DNA from: Oscarella lobularis
Taxonomy: Eukaryota; Porifera; Homoscleromorpha; Homosclerophorida; Oscarellidae
Assembly: GCF_947507565.1 (NCBI RefSeq)
Contig: NC_089177.1
Location: forward strand, 2,106,648 to 2,170,647
DNA: 64,000 bases
Direction of reading: 5' to 3'
Both the position numbers and the translations under genes were made by a program. This document shows, one piece after another, positions 38,178-50,226 of this stretch (its first letter is position 1; every line of letters starts with the position of its first letter). Below the pieces are notes generated by a model, which saw only the letters and a list, made by a program, of their open reading frames with translations, was not told where the DNA came from and searched no databases.

Positions 38178-41100
38178 CTAGCCAAACGAAAAGCCTTCAC
38201 AACCGTGTCTGATGGCAATCAGCACCTTCTGACGCAATGAACGCTCCGAAGAATACAAAGGCAATTGGAGAAGATTAAAGCAAGTAGAAGCATGTGGCAC
38301 CTAAAACAAAATTAAAAAATTTGGAGCAGCATTCAAAAACTGCAGCTGAAACCACCTTATCAAAACAACTCGCATTCTTAGAAATAGAAAACAACGTCGG
38401 GCCAGACAAACCCTAACACAAGCACTCAAAATATTAGCTTGTAGAAAAATTATTTTGCTCTGTTACCTGTAGGCTCCTAAAACCGCCGGAAGGCACACAT
38501 GGAGAGCCAGTGGCAAATTTCAATAACAGTGCTTTTTCTTCCTCTTTCAGAGTCTTGACAAGCGTCCAGAACCAGAGAATCTCATTGTCACGGTTGGAAT
38601 CCCAGCCATGATACTATATAAAAACACTTGACTTGAGTTAATACTGGTAGCTACGCCCTACTGTCGTATTTTTCATCCAATCGTTAACGTCAATAGACTG
38701 AACGCCAGCAAGTAGCAATACAAATTCGTCGGGATTGAAAAGTCGAAGACAGTTTTGGTCAACAACCTAGCAAATTTGCAATTCTCTTTAATAATAACGC
38801 GTCAATAAAGCTTTCTAGCCTGATATAGCCCTCTTTTGAAGCTGCTAAGTTCAGCGAGAATCGACTTCTCTAATTTGTATTTGGATATCAAAGACATGTA
38901 TCGGCGCTACAGAGTAATTATTAATTAATTAATTAATTAAAAGCGGCGCTAACGAAACTGACTTTGTTTTCGTCCGTCACAACTTTATTCGCACCATCCT
39001 TCTCCAGCTCAATCTCAAGCGGGTGCTTATCATCGAGAAAAGTCTGAGTAAATGTAAACGTGAGTCCTAGATCAAGTGCTAAAGAGGTACGATAGGCTGA
39101 AGTCTCGACTGAACAAGAATTTACACCGTACAATCAATAGACGTGGAGTCGAGGTATTCAACGGAAGACGCGTATAGCTGATGATCGATAGCGTCCAAAT
39201 CGTTCGGATGCGTCACAGGAACGTCAAGAAGCTAATCACGTTAAAACATTCTGGCCTAACGTGGTTTCAATGTGTGTACCTGCTTGATAATGGGTCTTGC
39301 CAAGGGAAGTTGCAGTAGGTCTGCTTGACACAACGCCATTCCGACAATGCGTCCCAAAAAAGTGAGCATTTTTAGTCGTTGCGTGTTAGAAATTATTTTC
39401 TGGGGGCTCGACTGGGGAGCCGTTGCGAGCACTTTGGTCATAAAGACCCCGGGAAGAAAGCTACACAAACGGGGTTCCCATACGCGCACAGAACTCGCGT
39501 ATTTATATAACCTTAGCTGAGAATTGTCGCACCGGGTAAACAATCGTCTTTCCTTGCTAACAACTTCATTAATAAGACACGAGAAGAATTCTCGTCTGGG
39601 TCCTAAGCAGGATCCTGCAAAGGCAGGCGGTCATGCAATTCGCTCGAAAGAGAACTCCTCACTACGTGGCTTACCTGACTCGTTTTTGAACGTCACGTTA
39701 AGACATATGTCCGCGAGAACTTCGCCGCGAAAGTCCGATAGTCTTTCAACAGTACTTTCGAGAATTCGGTCACGATCAACGACCAGATGAACAAACGGAC
39801 TCGAGAACCGTCTGCGACGCCGCCTATGTAATTACGAACGCTCGGCTATGAGAAGGCCAAAACCGACGCTTTAGTCCAACCTCATTTCCACGTGTTTCTT
39901 AAAAAAATTCTTCTTATTGTTAAAATCGAGCATACCTCGACAATGAAAAGCGAACTCTTTGTGATCTAACAGCGAAGGATTGGAACGAATGAATTCGTTG
40001 AAGGCTTTATAGTAGGCTTCTTGGTTAGCAAACGAAGTGATTAGATCTCGAACGACCTTGGGGGGAACCCTATTAGATATTTTCGACATATTCAGCTAAG
40101 AAGCAAACTTTGTTCGTCCGTCTTTTTTCCCTTTTCGACCCAAAGCGCTTCCGCAAAAGATCTTCAAGAACGCACAGCTGCAAACAAACAAATTTCAAAA
40201 TGTATTTAAATTCACCTTCGTACGTACTACAAGACCTGGTTTGGATCGTATTTCATCAGAGTCAATACGAGATCTTCGTTAGCAGCGAAGTTGGCATAGA
40301 GCAGTGGAGGCCAACCAGAACTATCTAACGACGCGATGGGATGACCGGCTCGAATTAGCGCTTCGACGCATCCGACTTGATTGCTGCACGCAGCTAAATG
40401 AAGAACAGATGCTCCGTGCAGGTCCTAAAGGAAACCGTGCACTCAGTTCATGCACGCGCGTGGCTGGCACTGTACCTTGCACGACATGTCAGCGCCAGCG
40501 TTGATGAGAACGTCAACGCAGCGCGCATTGCCAGCCTCAGCAGCGCACATCAAAGGAGTGTAATCTGAATATACAAAAAAATAATAATAATGAATGGTTT
40601 ACTTGTACTGCCCCACTTCGATTATTTCGACGGTTCAGAAGAGTTGGCGTACGATTGAGGAGTGTTTTGAGGCATTCAGCTTGACCGGTGTCGTCTCCGC
40701 CGCCGCAATCTAATGATGATACCCAATGCAAGAGATGCTCCTCGCTGCCTTCAGGAGACGACGCTCGAACTCCGCCGTCAAGAAGAAAATCGAGAACCTG
40801 TTTTTTGAGCCTTTAGACACGCCGTATCTATCCTACGTGTACAAACCAGGAAATGGCCCATCTTGCAAGCCAGAGTAAAAGGAGTCATGCCGTCTGCGTC
40901 GCGCTTTTGCAGATCATCTTTAAATCGCTTTCTACAAATGAGCAATGAAGGCTATAGACTGTGCCACAGGCTACATTGCGTGCAGACCTGCAATGATTAT
41001 TGAGTAATTGGAGACAGGCTAGAGCCGTGGAGTCCGTGTCGGAAAAACAAAGATCTCGGCTTCCTCTTGTCGCGAGGTGAGTCAATGTAGTTCTCGCTTC

Positions 41101-42721
41101 CTTCATAATCTCCGTCAGGCGAGACCAGTTACACTGCCGCAGTAGTCGATCCAAGCATTGGACGTGACCACAACGAGCAGCCCAAGCAACAGCGGGCAAC
41201 AGGTCAGAGTCGACAGCATAGATGTCAGCCTTAGGGAGAAAAAAGACAAAAGGATTATTCCAAACTCTAGAGATGCCAAAAAATGAACCTGTCCTACCTT
41301 GTTACGCAGCAAAACGTCCACAACGTTATCTTGTCCTGTTGCAGCTGCTAGATGAAGGAGAGTAAAACCGGTATTGTCCTCCGTCCAATTGAACAGGAGG
41401 GATGACGACTGGGCCGCCAAAAGACGATCGACGAGTTCCGCATTGCCGCGTCTCACGGAATCGAGCAAGCGAACTAAATCGTCGACTTCCTCTTCGTCTT
41501 CAAAGACGAAATTGGGAGATAAGATGCTCATCAGGCAGTGATTCTTTTCATCTCTCATTTTAGCCGCCGCAAGCAGAGAATCCTAAGAGAACACCCATCT
41601 AAGTACACTGTCTATTGCAATTTGCAAGCCACTTGTCTCGCTTCACCTGCTCTTCGTTGTCGTCGTCTTCACTTAGTTCGCTTTCGGTAAAGCTGCTACT
41701 GCCAGACTCCGAGACCAAGGATCGTTCAAAAATCTCCGTGAACTCTCTCGACGCCACTACGCGAGCGGATAAAAATTGCTACTAAACTCTTACAGTATAT
41801 ATTTTTTATCGTACCTATTGCATCAAGACTGTCGCTCTCCGATTCCACTCTCTCCACTTCTTTTGGAGGTAAAACGGGACTCTGCTGACGATCCTTCCGA
41901 GGCTTGCTCCGTTTTTCCTTCAACTGATCCAGAAGACGGCGTCGTGGTCCCTTGGCGCTACCTGAAACTCGTTTGGCACGATTTGAAGGACGTCTTATCG
42001 GAGTCGCTCTAATAACATACATTAATTTAAAAAAGAATCGAGTTTCTGCATGATTCGTCTTACATGATTTTCTTGTCATCTTCTTCCTCACTGCTACTGC
42101 TATTAAAACGTCTCTTCTGTCTACTGCGCGATGGAGGCTGGATTTTCTTGTCACAGCTGCTTGCATCGCTGCTGCTTTGCTCCTTTTCCTTTTCTTCTTC
42201 TGAGCTAGATGACTCGCTGCAACTGACTGACGTAGAGTCATCAACAATGAAGCCATCGTTCACGTATCCGAGATGAGAGTTTTTCTCATAGTTGTAGGAA
42301 TTTCTCCTACAAACAAACAAGCATATAACTTCATCTCTGAAGTTGAAACACTTGGATTCAACTTTTACTCTTTGATAAAATCGTTTCTCCTTCCGGGACG
42401 ACAGAAAAACGACGACGAACTATTCAGATCATCTTCAGACTCAATTGGACTATCCCTCCTCGCTCTGGTGGAGGCGCGACGTGACTTTCGCCGTGCTGCA
42501 ATTCTTTCCGAGCTGCGCGTTGCTGAATTGGCGTTCGGAGGTTGCGACAATTTGGACTTTGGCGTTGACGTTTCTTCTGCTGCATGAGAGACGCTTCGAC
42601 GACGACGCTTAGATGATTTTATCGTTGGTGCGGGCTCTGAGTCTGAATCTGAGTCGAAGCGCCGAGAATTGCTCTTCTTATGCGAACAAATGGGCTCCTC
42701 GTCGCAGCCGTCACTTTCCAT
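38178..42721 (-). CDS. ankyrin-repeat HECT-type E3 ubiquitin ligase
   Basis: ATG 42721 begins a long Ser/Asp/Lys-rich disordered region (SDSDSEPAP, RSSERIAARRKSRRAS, GFIVDDSTS). Ankyrin repeats follow over several exons (GFTLLHLAAATGQDNVVDVL, LLPAVAWAARCGHVQCLDRLL, YTPLMCAAEAGNARCVDVLINAGAD, ASVLHLAACSNQ). The C-terminal HECT domain covers about 38178-40090: FLGRIVGMALCQADLL, DLGLTFTFTQTF, FNPDEFVLLLAGVQSIDVNDW, LLKFATGSPCVPSGGF, and the active-site Cys in HASTCFNLLQLPLY, ending EGFSFG. It resembles HACE1-type ligases, but the long acidic N-terminus is not a HACE1 feature, so no symbol is given. It is divergent from RAD17, 113 bp away. Confidence 0.87.
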
Positions 42722-42834
42722 AACAGCGTTCCATAAAACCAAAAAAATCTACCTATGCTATTATCTAGCGCACGCTAAACCAATCGAATTCATTTCTTTC
42801 GCGAAATAGAGCATGTTACGCTGCGTACACGTGT

Positions 42835-45513
42835 ATGAAAGCTAAGAAGACTGTTGATTTGTCTGACACGGAGGATTTTACTGAGAAAAGGCAAGCCAGA
42901 AAGCCTTATAAGCGGAAACAAAAGAATTTCTCGCCGCAGATCGCTGCAATTGCGTTCGAATCGAGGAAGAAAAATAGGAAAAGGACTGAGAAACTGGCTA
43001 GTTTCCTCTTTCGAGGGTCCAATAGTAAAAAAAGAGCGAACACCAAAAAACTCAGGCGAATTGCCGTGGACCGAAAAATATCGACCCGGAAATCGAGTAA
43101 GAAAAAAATTTCCATTACTCGAGACATTCCAACGAATCGACATCGAAACCTTAGACAGATTTGACTGTGCACAGTAGAAAAGTAAAAGAGGTCTCCACTT
43201 GGCTCGAAGAGGACTCCAATCGAGTTATATCTGTAGCCTAATTAGCTGCTGCATAATATATTGATATCATGTCCAGAGACGAGGAAACGGTTCGGGTGGT
43301 TCGGTGCTTCTGCTGACCGGACCTCCCGGCTGCGGAAAGGCGGCCACTGTTCACGTCTTGGCAAAGGAGATGAAGCTGTTCGTTAAGGAGTGGATCAATC
43401 CTTTGGACTTCCGTTTCTACGATAGTATAGACGATGAACAACGAGGTATTTACGATGCTAAAAAGCTTTGCTTTGGTCATCGTTCTACCTGGTAGACTAC
43501 GTTCCGTTCTACGAGTCGCAGAGTCGGCGGTTTGAGAATTTTCTTTTTCGGTCGTCGAAGTATAATTTGCTAAGATTGACGAGCGATTCTGAAGCGACTT
43601 CGAGCAAATCGAAGATTCTTTTAGTCAAAGTCAGCAGCAACCAACCAACCAACCAACCAACCATCTCGTAACATATGATTTTGTAGGAGCTTCCTAATGT
43701 GTATCTAAGTCGTCCTGCATCTTTTCATCACCTCTTGCGGTACGATAGAGCATTGTTTAAGTCTCCTCCTCTCTAGGTCTCGTCAATTTAGGCAATATCA
43801 CCGCGTTGGCTGTTGTCCTGTTATTTTTGTGGTATCTGAAGGTACTGCGGAGAATCGCATCACTTGGAAACTCTTTCCGGATTCGTTGCAAAGGGAATTG
43901 GGCATTGGATGCATTCGGTAAGAATGCAGCGAGGTAGAAATTCCTAATGTATCGACAACTCTCTAGTTTCAATCCTGTCACTCACGCAAATCTGGTCAAG
44001 GCGCTGTTGCGAATTGCCTCCGCTGAATTGCCCAAAACGAGTGTCAACAAGAAGGACGTCGAAGACATAGCCAACTCTTGCGACGGCGATATCCGAAGTG
44101 GCGTCAATACGATGCAACTGTTGCTCTCAGTTCACACGAGGGAACGCTCTTTCTCGGCGAGGCTCAAAGAAGAAAATAAATGGTGCCAAAAATCATTTGC
44201 CTAAAGTCGAGTATTCGCCTCTATGACAGATTCTGTACGGTAGCATAGATGCACTTACTTCCTCCTCGGTTGGAAATAAGGATTCGCCTTTGCTTTTATT
44301 CAGAGCACTTGGCAAATTTTTCTATTGCAAGCGTAAGCCTTCCACAGCTGGCACATACGTAGATGAAGATAATTCTTCCGTTGTAGGTGATGTCAGCGGC
44401 TCTTTGCCCGACTACGAGCAATTGCCCTTGTCTCTGTCTGACTGCGTGCGATTTCCTCTGCAGTTCAATCCCGAAGTAGGATACATCGTGTGAGCCCTCG
44501 ATTTTTCCTATTGTCGACTTGGCCAGGAAATAGTGGAGCAGACTCCCACGTCGATCCAGTCTTTCGCCCTCTACTTACATCAGAATTACTTGGACTTCAT
44601 CGAAGGTCTTGGCGAGCAGGTTTGACCCATCGAAACCGCTAGAACTATTATAGTCCACAGACAAATTCTCACAGGAGGACGTTATAACCTGCTTCAGCGA
44701 CGCTGACATTCTACTTGGCCAATGGGAGGTGCGTTCACGCGTGCATATCATTTGTAGTCTTTGTCATATTACTGCAGAGCCGGACGGAGCTTGAGCCCTA
44801 CGCCTCCTGCATTGCGAGTCGCGGCGTTTTGTTTTCCTGTCATCCAAGCGAAAGTAGTAGTAGTCGCAAATGGCGGCCGCTTTATTCGCCAACCTATTTG
44901 GAAGCTGCAAAACAGGTAGAGATTCATCGCCTTCTACGCACGTCTCAAAACAGACTTTAGGTGACGAAGAATTCGTTTCACGAACACTTTTATCACAACA
45001 GCAGGCTATTAGAGGGTAGCGGTGGCAGCCTTCCTTTCTTTTTTTGATGACGAGGTTTTCTTCAGGTCATCTGCGTCAGCGCAATGAAGTGCTCACAGAA
45101 GTAATACCGTTTCTAGGCAAAATCGCCGTTCCCTGCGAATATCAAAGTACGTCTTCTTGTTAGCGAAAGTGTGCGCGTGCTTTTACTTTTTGATGACTTG
45201 TGCTCAGGTCTGGTTGCGTCGCTTCACTCTTTCTTTGACTTCAATGAAGCCGGCTTTAGGAAGTAATCTTTTGAGGGAACAAGTACTACTAGCCTAACGT
45301 TTTGTCTCTAATCAAAGGTCTTCTTCGTTGGCGGAAAAGAGCAGTACAGCAGCAGCAGCACTGAGCGAATTAACTGACTTTTCAGCAGAGCACCAAACTT
45401 CCAAAGCCGATGCCCAACTGAAACTGCAGTCTAATTTAGAAGAAATGCCTAGCGCTGCTACTGACACTAATGACATAATCATTGAAACATTTGACGACGA
45501 TAGCGACGGGTAA
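42835..45513 (+). CDS. RAD17: RAD17 checkpoint clamp loader
   Basis: Short exons from ATG 42835 to TAA 45513. Landmarks: LPWTEKYRPGNR, TVHSRKVKEVSTWLEE, GSVLLLTGPPGCGKAATVHVL, VKEWINPLDF, FENFLFRSSKYNLL, ILLVKELPN, CDGDIRSGVNTMQLL, FLFRALGKFFYCKR, LYLHQNYLDF, FSDADILLGQWE, ASRGVLF, and the acidic tail NDIIIETFDDDSDG that corresponds to the conserved RAD17 iVERVE/C-terminal phosphorylation region. RAD17 with RFC2-5 loads the 9-1-1 clamp at damaged DNA. Intron 1 (42891-42939) uses a GC donor and restores the frame. Walker A reads GKAAT rather than GKTT/GKST: the Thr is Ala (codon 43340-43342). Confidence 0.9.
43638..43663 (+). repeat. CAAC microsatellite in a RAD17 intron
   Basis: About six CAAC/AACC units just after the exon encoding KILLVK. 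Confidence 0.8.
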
Positions 45514-45615
45514 AATAATTAATTCATAAGACACAATAAATGGAAGATGACAGTGAATGATCAATCCGCACCTATCTACAGTGCACAGAAGTGCAATACA
45601 ATGAACAACCTTACT

Positions 45616-46143
45616 TCAAGCAAAAGCGACAGGCACCAGTACGGCCTCGCTATAGGGCGGTGGACCGTCTCCCGGCTCGGGGGGCGACGGCACTGCATCG
45701 ACTCTTTCATCGCTCAACCACTTCAGTTTTTCACTCTTCGGCGCCGTTGTCGTCGTCGTCGTCGTCGTCGTTCGCTGCGATCGGACCCAGTCTCGATAGG
45801 ACATTCGCTTCTGATCGCTCCTACGCCGTCCTTCTCTTCTCTTCACGACGTAGACGACGACGACGCAGATGACGAAAAGTGGAATGCCGACGCCCATTAG
45901 GGTCCAGCTGGCGATGCGACGCTCGCACAGCGAACGGTGAGGGTCGGCGTCTTTCGTCTCCCAGCTCGGAGGCGAACGATCGCCTAGTTCGGTCGTTAGG
46001 AGAAGCGTGAGGCCGGAGACGGTGAAAAGGAGACCGAATACGATGCCGATCATAGCGGGGCTCTTGTTCTTTAGACAGAAGTGCGACGAGGAGTCGAGCT
46101 GGCGCGGGCCAGACGCTCGCCGCGACGGCGAAGAGGGTTTCAT
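45616..46143 (-). CDS. two-TM PPPY protein, divergent member of the tandem family
   Basis: 175 residues from ATG 46143 (an in-frame ATG at 46203 would add 20). Two hydrophobic segments (MIGIVFGLLFTVSGLTLLL and WTLMGVGIPLFVICVVVVYVV) flank a short loop, followed by a poly-Thr stretch and a C-terminal PPPYSEA, a WW-domain-type PY motif. It is the most diverged copy of the 45.6-55.1 kb array and lacks the His-rich N-terminus. Function unknown. Confidence 0.75.
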   Translation of the reverse strand: MKPSSPSRRASGPRQLDSSSHFCLKNKSPAMIGIVFGLLFTVSGLTLLLTTELGDRSPPSWETKDADPHRSLCERRIASWTLMGVGIPLFVICVVVVYVVKRREGRRRSDQKRMSYRDWVRSQRTTTTTTTTTAPKSEKLKWLSDERVDAVPSPPEPGDGPPPYSEAVLVPVAFA

Positions 46144-46270
46144 GGCGGTGATGACGCACGGTGTTACAGTACAGTGTACGTCATGAGTCACGTGCAAAGT
46201 CATATAATAGGTTTCACGTGCTGAAGGCTAAAATATTAGAGTAACAGATAATTGTCTCAAACCTACGTTA

Positions 46271-47182
46271 TTACATCGGAGGAGCGCTTGGTGCTGTGCC
46301 TGATTCCGGATAAGCAGTGGCCTCGCTGTAGGAAGGTGGAGCATCCATTCCAGCAGACTCTTGAGGAACTTTACTGGGATCCCACATTTTCACATCAACA
46401 CTCGGCTCTGCGGCAGCAGGAGGATAGGGAGCGACTGGGTAGACCGATGAAGGCGCAGGGGGATAGGGGGTGGCGGTGGCTGCCGGTGGATAGGGAGCGG
46501 CGGCTGCCGGAGGATAGGCAGCGGCGGTTGCTGCAGGAGGATAGGGAGTAGCGGTGGCTCCAGGAGGATAGGATGTGTCCATGGAAGGAGGCGGATAAGA
46601 TTGAGCTTCTGGTGGAGGATGTTCTTGCTGCGGCTGTTGCTCTTGCTCTTGCTGCTGGTTGCCTGCCTCGGCACTTTGCTGACGCACTTTAGCTCGAAGG
46701 CGACGAGCGTAGAAAATTCCAAAGACGAGCAAGATGACTCCTATAGGGAATAGAACCCATCCGGCAATACGACAGTTTTTCAGTGTTTCGAGTTCGTCGT
46801 CGTAGAAACTCGAATGATCGGGAAAGAAAGGCTTGTCGAAATAGCCGACCATGATAAGAATAAATCCGATGAGGGTGAAGAGAACGCCGAAAACGATAGC
46901 GGGAACGGCGCGACACGTTCCACTATTGTTACAATCGCCGCCGTAGACGTGATAGTAGCCGCCGCCACCGGTCGTCGTTACGTGAACGGTACCGCCGGCG
47001 TGAACCCTGGGACCGTGGTGGTGGTGGCGACGATGATGATGAAAAAGACCTCCATGAAGATGACCGTGACCGTGAAGATGGCCGTGGTGAGTACGGTGGT
47101 GGTGGTGGTGGTGGTGAATGCCACCACGATGATGACGTCGACCACCAGCTCTGCGTCCGCCGCGACGACCTCCGACGCCCAT
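46271..47182 (-). CDS. two-TM His-rich/PY-motif protein, tandem family member (intact)
   Basis: 303 residues, single exon, from ATG 47182 (MGVGGRRGG). The N-terminus is His/Gly-rich with runs such as HHHHHHHRTHHGH, suggesting metal binding or a condensate-type tail. TM1 is AVPAIVFGVLFTLIGFILIM followed by VGYFDKPFF; TM2 is RIAGWVLFPIGVILLVFGIF. The C-terminal tail has Gln-rich and repeated YPPAATA units and ends PPSYSEATAYPE, a PY-like motif. Best preserved and longest family member. No known family is recognised. Confidence 0.8.
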   Translation of the reverse strand: MGVGGRRGGRRAGGRRHHRGGIHHHHHHHRTHHGHLHGHGHLHGGLFHHHRRHHHHGPRVHAGGTVHVTTTGGGGYYHVYGGDCNNSGTCRAVPAIVFGVLFTLIGFILIMVGYFDKPFFPDHSSFYDDELETLKNCRIAGWVLFPIGVILLVFGIFYARRLRAKVRQQSAEAGNQQQEQEQQPQQEHPPPEAQSYPPPSMDTSYPPGATATPYPPAATAAAYPPAAAAPYPPAATATPYPPAPSSVYPVAPYPPAAAEPSVDVKMWDPSKVPQESAGMDAPPSYSEATAYPESGTAPSAPPM

Positions 47183-47358
47183 GATGTCGCTTAGTTTTCG
47201 TTTTCGGAGTTTAGCGCTAACGTGCGTTGCTATAGAATGCTGATGACGCACTACAAATCAAATTAACGCAGTCACACCTACATGACGTCACCACTTTTAT
47301 TCGTACACAGTTCGTACAATAGTTGTTTCAAATGTACGTCTACGGTTATACATGCTGC

Positions 47359-47913
47359 TCAGTCACCGGCGTCGCAGTCGCAGTCTACGTCACAGCCATA
47401 GTCTACGTCACAGCCGCCAAAAGAGGTATTGTCCATTCCATCATCCATTCCAGCAGACCCTTGAGAAAATCCACTGGGATCCGTCATTTCTACATCACCG
47501 CTCTGATGCGTCCTAACCGGAGGATATATATAACAAGATGCGTCCGAGGAAGGGGGAGGATCTGAGACTTGACAAGATTTATCTGGTTGCTGCCGGTTGC
47601 CTGCGCCTTGGCGATTTGCTGCCAGTGAGGCATTTTGTCTCCGAACGCAAATTAAAATAATTCCAAAGACAAGCAAGACGATCCCTATAGGGAATAGAAA
47701 CCAACCAATGAGGCGACAGACGTTCAGCCGCTGGAGTTCGCCTTCATAGAAAGATGATTCCTTGGAAAAGGAAGGCTTGTCGACGTAACCGACCATGATC
47801 AGAATAAACCCGGGAATGATGAATAAAATGCCCCAAAAGACAAAGCAGCTTTCATGATGACCATGGGGATGACCACCAGCTCTGTGTCCGCCGCGACGAC
47901 CTTCGACGCCCAT
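47359..47913 (-). CDS. two-TM tandem family member (intact, short)
   Basis: 184 residues from ATG 47913 (MGVEGRRGGHRAGGH). The His-rich stretch is short. TM1 FWGILFIIPGFILIMVGYV, linker DKPSFSKESSFYEGELQRLN, TM2 RLIGWFLFPIGIVLLVFGIIL. The tail is basic then polar and ends in Cys/Asp repeats (GCDVDYGCDVDCDCD). The PY motif has been lost. CACGTG boxes lie 86-120 bp upstream. Confidence 0.78.
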   Translation of the reverse strand: MGVEGRRGGHRAGGHPHGHHESCFVFWGILFIIPGFILIMVGYVDKPSFSKESSFYEGELQRLNVCRLIGWFLFPIGIVLLVFGIILICVRRQNASLAANRQGAGNRQQPDKSCQVSDPPPSSDASCYIYPPVRTHQSGDVEMTDPSGFSQGSAGMDDGMDNTSFGGCDVDYGCDVDCDCDAGD

Positions 47914-47998
47914 GTCGTTCAGTTTTTTTGGTTTTGTCTAGTCGGCGCATACGTATATGTATGAATTTGTTGCAGAATAGAGATGACGCACTTGAGGG

Positions 47999-48033
47999 CA
48001 CGTGGCTCACAAATCAAATTAGCGCGCCACGTG
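47999..48033 (-). promoter_or_regulatory. paired CACGTG boxes upstream of family copy at 47913
   Basis: CACGTG at 47999-48004 and 48028-48033 with ATCAAATTAGCGCGC between them. The same arrangement recurs before other copies. Confidence 0.6.
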
Positions 48034-48057
48034 CCATTATCTAAATGGCCTTCCACT

Positions 48058-48127
48058 TTTATTCGTCTCGTACCTCATTCTCAAATTGTTCCTGATTTAT
48101 CTTTTTTGACTTCCATTTCTTCAGAGT
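48058..48127 (-). pseudogene. duplicated fragment of the DDX55 3' end
   Basis: Closely matches DDX55 bases 55205-55272. The minus strand still reads SKKINQEQFENEVRDE then a stop, against DDX55 SKKITQEQFENLIRDE. So the duplication unit carried the neighbouring helicase tail. Confidence 0.85.
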
Positions 48128-48195
48128 ACAGTATAACTAATAATAGTAGAGTACTGTAATATATAGTTGTCTCAAAAACGTACGTCATTGTTACA

Positions 48196-48680
48196 TTGAA
48201 GGAGCGCTTGGTGCTGAGCTTAATTCCGGATAAGCAGTGGCCTCGTTATAGAAAGGCAGAGCATACATTCCGGCAGCCCTTGAGAAAATTTACTGAATCC
48301 CACATTTTCCCATCAACACTCGGTTCTGTAGCAAAAAGAGGACAGGAAGCAACTGGATATGCTGATGATGCAGAAGGCGTCGCGGAGGATAGGGAGCCGG
48401 AGGATAGGATGTGTCTAGGGTGTGTCTAAGGAAGGATAAGATTGGTGGCCCAAGGTGACCCTATAGGGATAAGAACCCAGCCGACGATGCGATAGAGGAA
48501 ACGGCGCGGCGCGTTCAAGCGGTAGCACTCGTCGTTTCGGAAGCGCCAACGTGCACCGCCTGAGAGCTGGGGTCGACATCACCATCGCGGACTTCACCGC
48601 GTACCGCCCCCACCGCCACCGTCCTCTCCACGGAGGTCTCTGCTCTGCGTCCGCCGCGACGCGACCATGATGTCGCTTAC
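48196..48680 (-). pseudogene. decayed family copy lacking membrane segments (A)
   Basis: Shows the MGVxGRRGG-like start region near 48665 and the C-terminal SAYPVA-like region, but TM1 and most of TM2 are missing and the frame is broken. It is nearly identical to 51001-51446, so one is a recent copy of the other. Confidence 0.75.
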
Positions 48681-48911
48681 TTGTTTTGTTCTGCACAGAC
48701 TGTCAGCGTATAGTCTAGCTAGCGTGCGTTGCTGCTTCGATACAGGTCATCACATTTCGTACCCATTCTCAAATAAATTTATACGAAGACACCAGAGAGA
48801 GAGAGATTAATATATAGATATTACGTATTGTAATAGGTGCCGTTATTAGTCACGTGCAGAGTCACAAATCTGAATCTCAAAATGTACGTGAGAAGAGCTT
48901 CGGTTTGTGCT

Positions 48912-49624
48912 TCAGTCCGAAAAAGCACCGGTGTCGTCATAAGAACACGGATCATTCATTCCTGCAGAGATTCCAGCAGACCCTTGGGATCCACTGGGAT
49001 CCTCCATTTCGACATCACAGCTTGGATAAGGTACTTCTCCGAGCAGGTACGCCTCAACTGGAGGAGGATATGCGTAGGAGATGACTGCTGTCGGCGGACA
49101 GGATGTGTCCAAGGAAGGAAGGGGAAGGTGTACGTGAAGAAGCCTGACAAGATCGGACCTGTTGCTGCCGGTTGTCTGCCGCGGCGTTTTGCTGACGCAA
49201 TCGCACCCGACAAAAGCAGAAAATTCCGAAGGTAAGCAAGATGATCCCCGCAGGGCATAGAGCCCAGCCAACGATGCGACAGATTCCCAGTTGTCGGACA
49301 TCGTCTTCGACTTCAAGTTCGAAGAATTAGACGCGATCCCTTGGGAAAGAAAGCCTGCGGCTTGTTGAAGTAGCCGACCATGATCAGAATGAACCCGACG
49401 AGAGTGAAGAGTACGCCAAAAATGACGGCGGGAATAGCGCAGCACGTTCCATATCCGCCGTAACCCCTGTGATAGTAGCCGGCATCGATCGTCGCTACTT
49501 GAACAGGGGCCCCGACGTGAACCTTCCAGTTGGGACCTTGGGGGCGACGATGATGAGTTAGACCGCCGTGAAGATGGCTGTGGGGATGACCATAAGCTCC
49601 GCCACGACGACCTTCGACGCCCAT
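48912..49624 (-). pseudogene. frameshifted two-TM family copy
   Basis: Starts MGVEGRRGGAYGHPHSHLHG at 49624, has Gly/Tyr-rich stretch and intact TM1 (IPAVIFGVLFTLVGFILIM), then a stop after LILRT. TM2 (ICRIVGWALCPAGIILLTFGIF) continues in a second frame and the C-terminal MEDPSGSQGSAG in a third. Two shifts make it a likely pseudogene, unless assembly errors are involved. Confidence 0.72.
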
Positions 49625-49802
49625 GTCGTTTCATTTTGTCAGCACATATACACTTGTGACGTACTTCAAATCGAGGACACGTGGCTCACAAATCAAATTA
49701 ATTCTGCCCCAAATATTTATTTCGTTATTTACCTTTTTACTGTATCTATGGTACAGTGCCGTTATTAATTAGTCACTTGCAAAGTCACTCAATTGTTTGT
49801 GG

Positions 49803-50174
49803 TCAGTCTGACCAACCACCACCGGCGGAGCCTAAGGAGGCATTATCCATTCCAGCAGATCCTTGAGAATCCTTATCTCCACTGGGGGCCTGCCTTTCAC
49901 CACTCGGAAAAGGAAAAGGCATCATTTCTGCGGACGCATGTCCCTCAACCTGTTGCTGCTGGTTGCCTTCCTCGACGTTTCGCCGTGCTCGACAATAGCG
50001 GAAAATTCCGAAGGAAATCAAGATGACCCCTATTAGGAGTATAACCCAGCCAAGGATGCGAACGATATTCGGCTCCTGAGGTTTGTTCTGGGAAGGCTTG
50101 GTGGTGTAGCTGCCAACAACCAGACCGAGCCCGACAAGGGTGATGATAGCGCCCACGTAGATGGAATATCTCAT
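49803..50174 (-). CDS. two-TM tandem family member (intact, minimal)
   Basis: 123 residues from ATG 50174. The His-rich N-terminus is absent: TM1 (IYVGAIITLVGLGLVVGSY) starts almost at once, then TTKPSQNKPQEPN, TM2 (VRILGWVILLIGVILISFGIF), a Gln-rich basic stretch and SQGSAGMDNASLG. It keeps the family linker and GW motif. Two CACGTG boxes lie 53-87 bp upstream. Confidence 0.75.
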   Translation of the reverse strand: MRYSIYVGAIITLVGLGLVVGSYTTKPSQNKPQEPNIVRILGWVILLIGVILISFGIFRYCRARRNVEEGNQQQQVEGHASAEMMPFPFPSGERQAPSGDKDSQGSAGMDNASLGSAGGGWSD

Positions 50175-50226
50175 GTCGTTTAGTTTTTGGCCTTTCTTTA
50201 GTCAATGGAGATGACGCACTTTAGGA

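Noticed and set aside
46814-47194. 126-codon + strand frame rich in Val/Met/Thr
   Set aside because: Complement of the His-repeat region of the family gene on the minus strand; compositional artefact.
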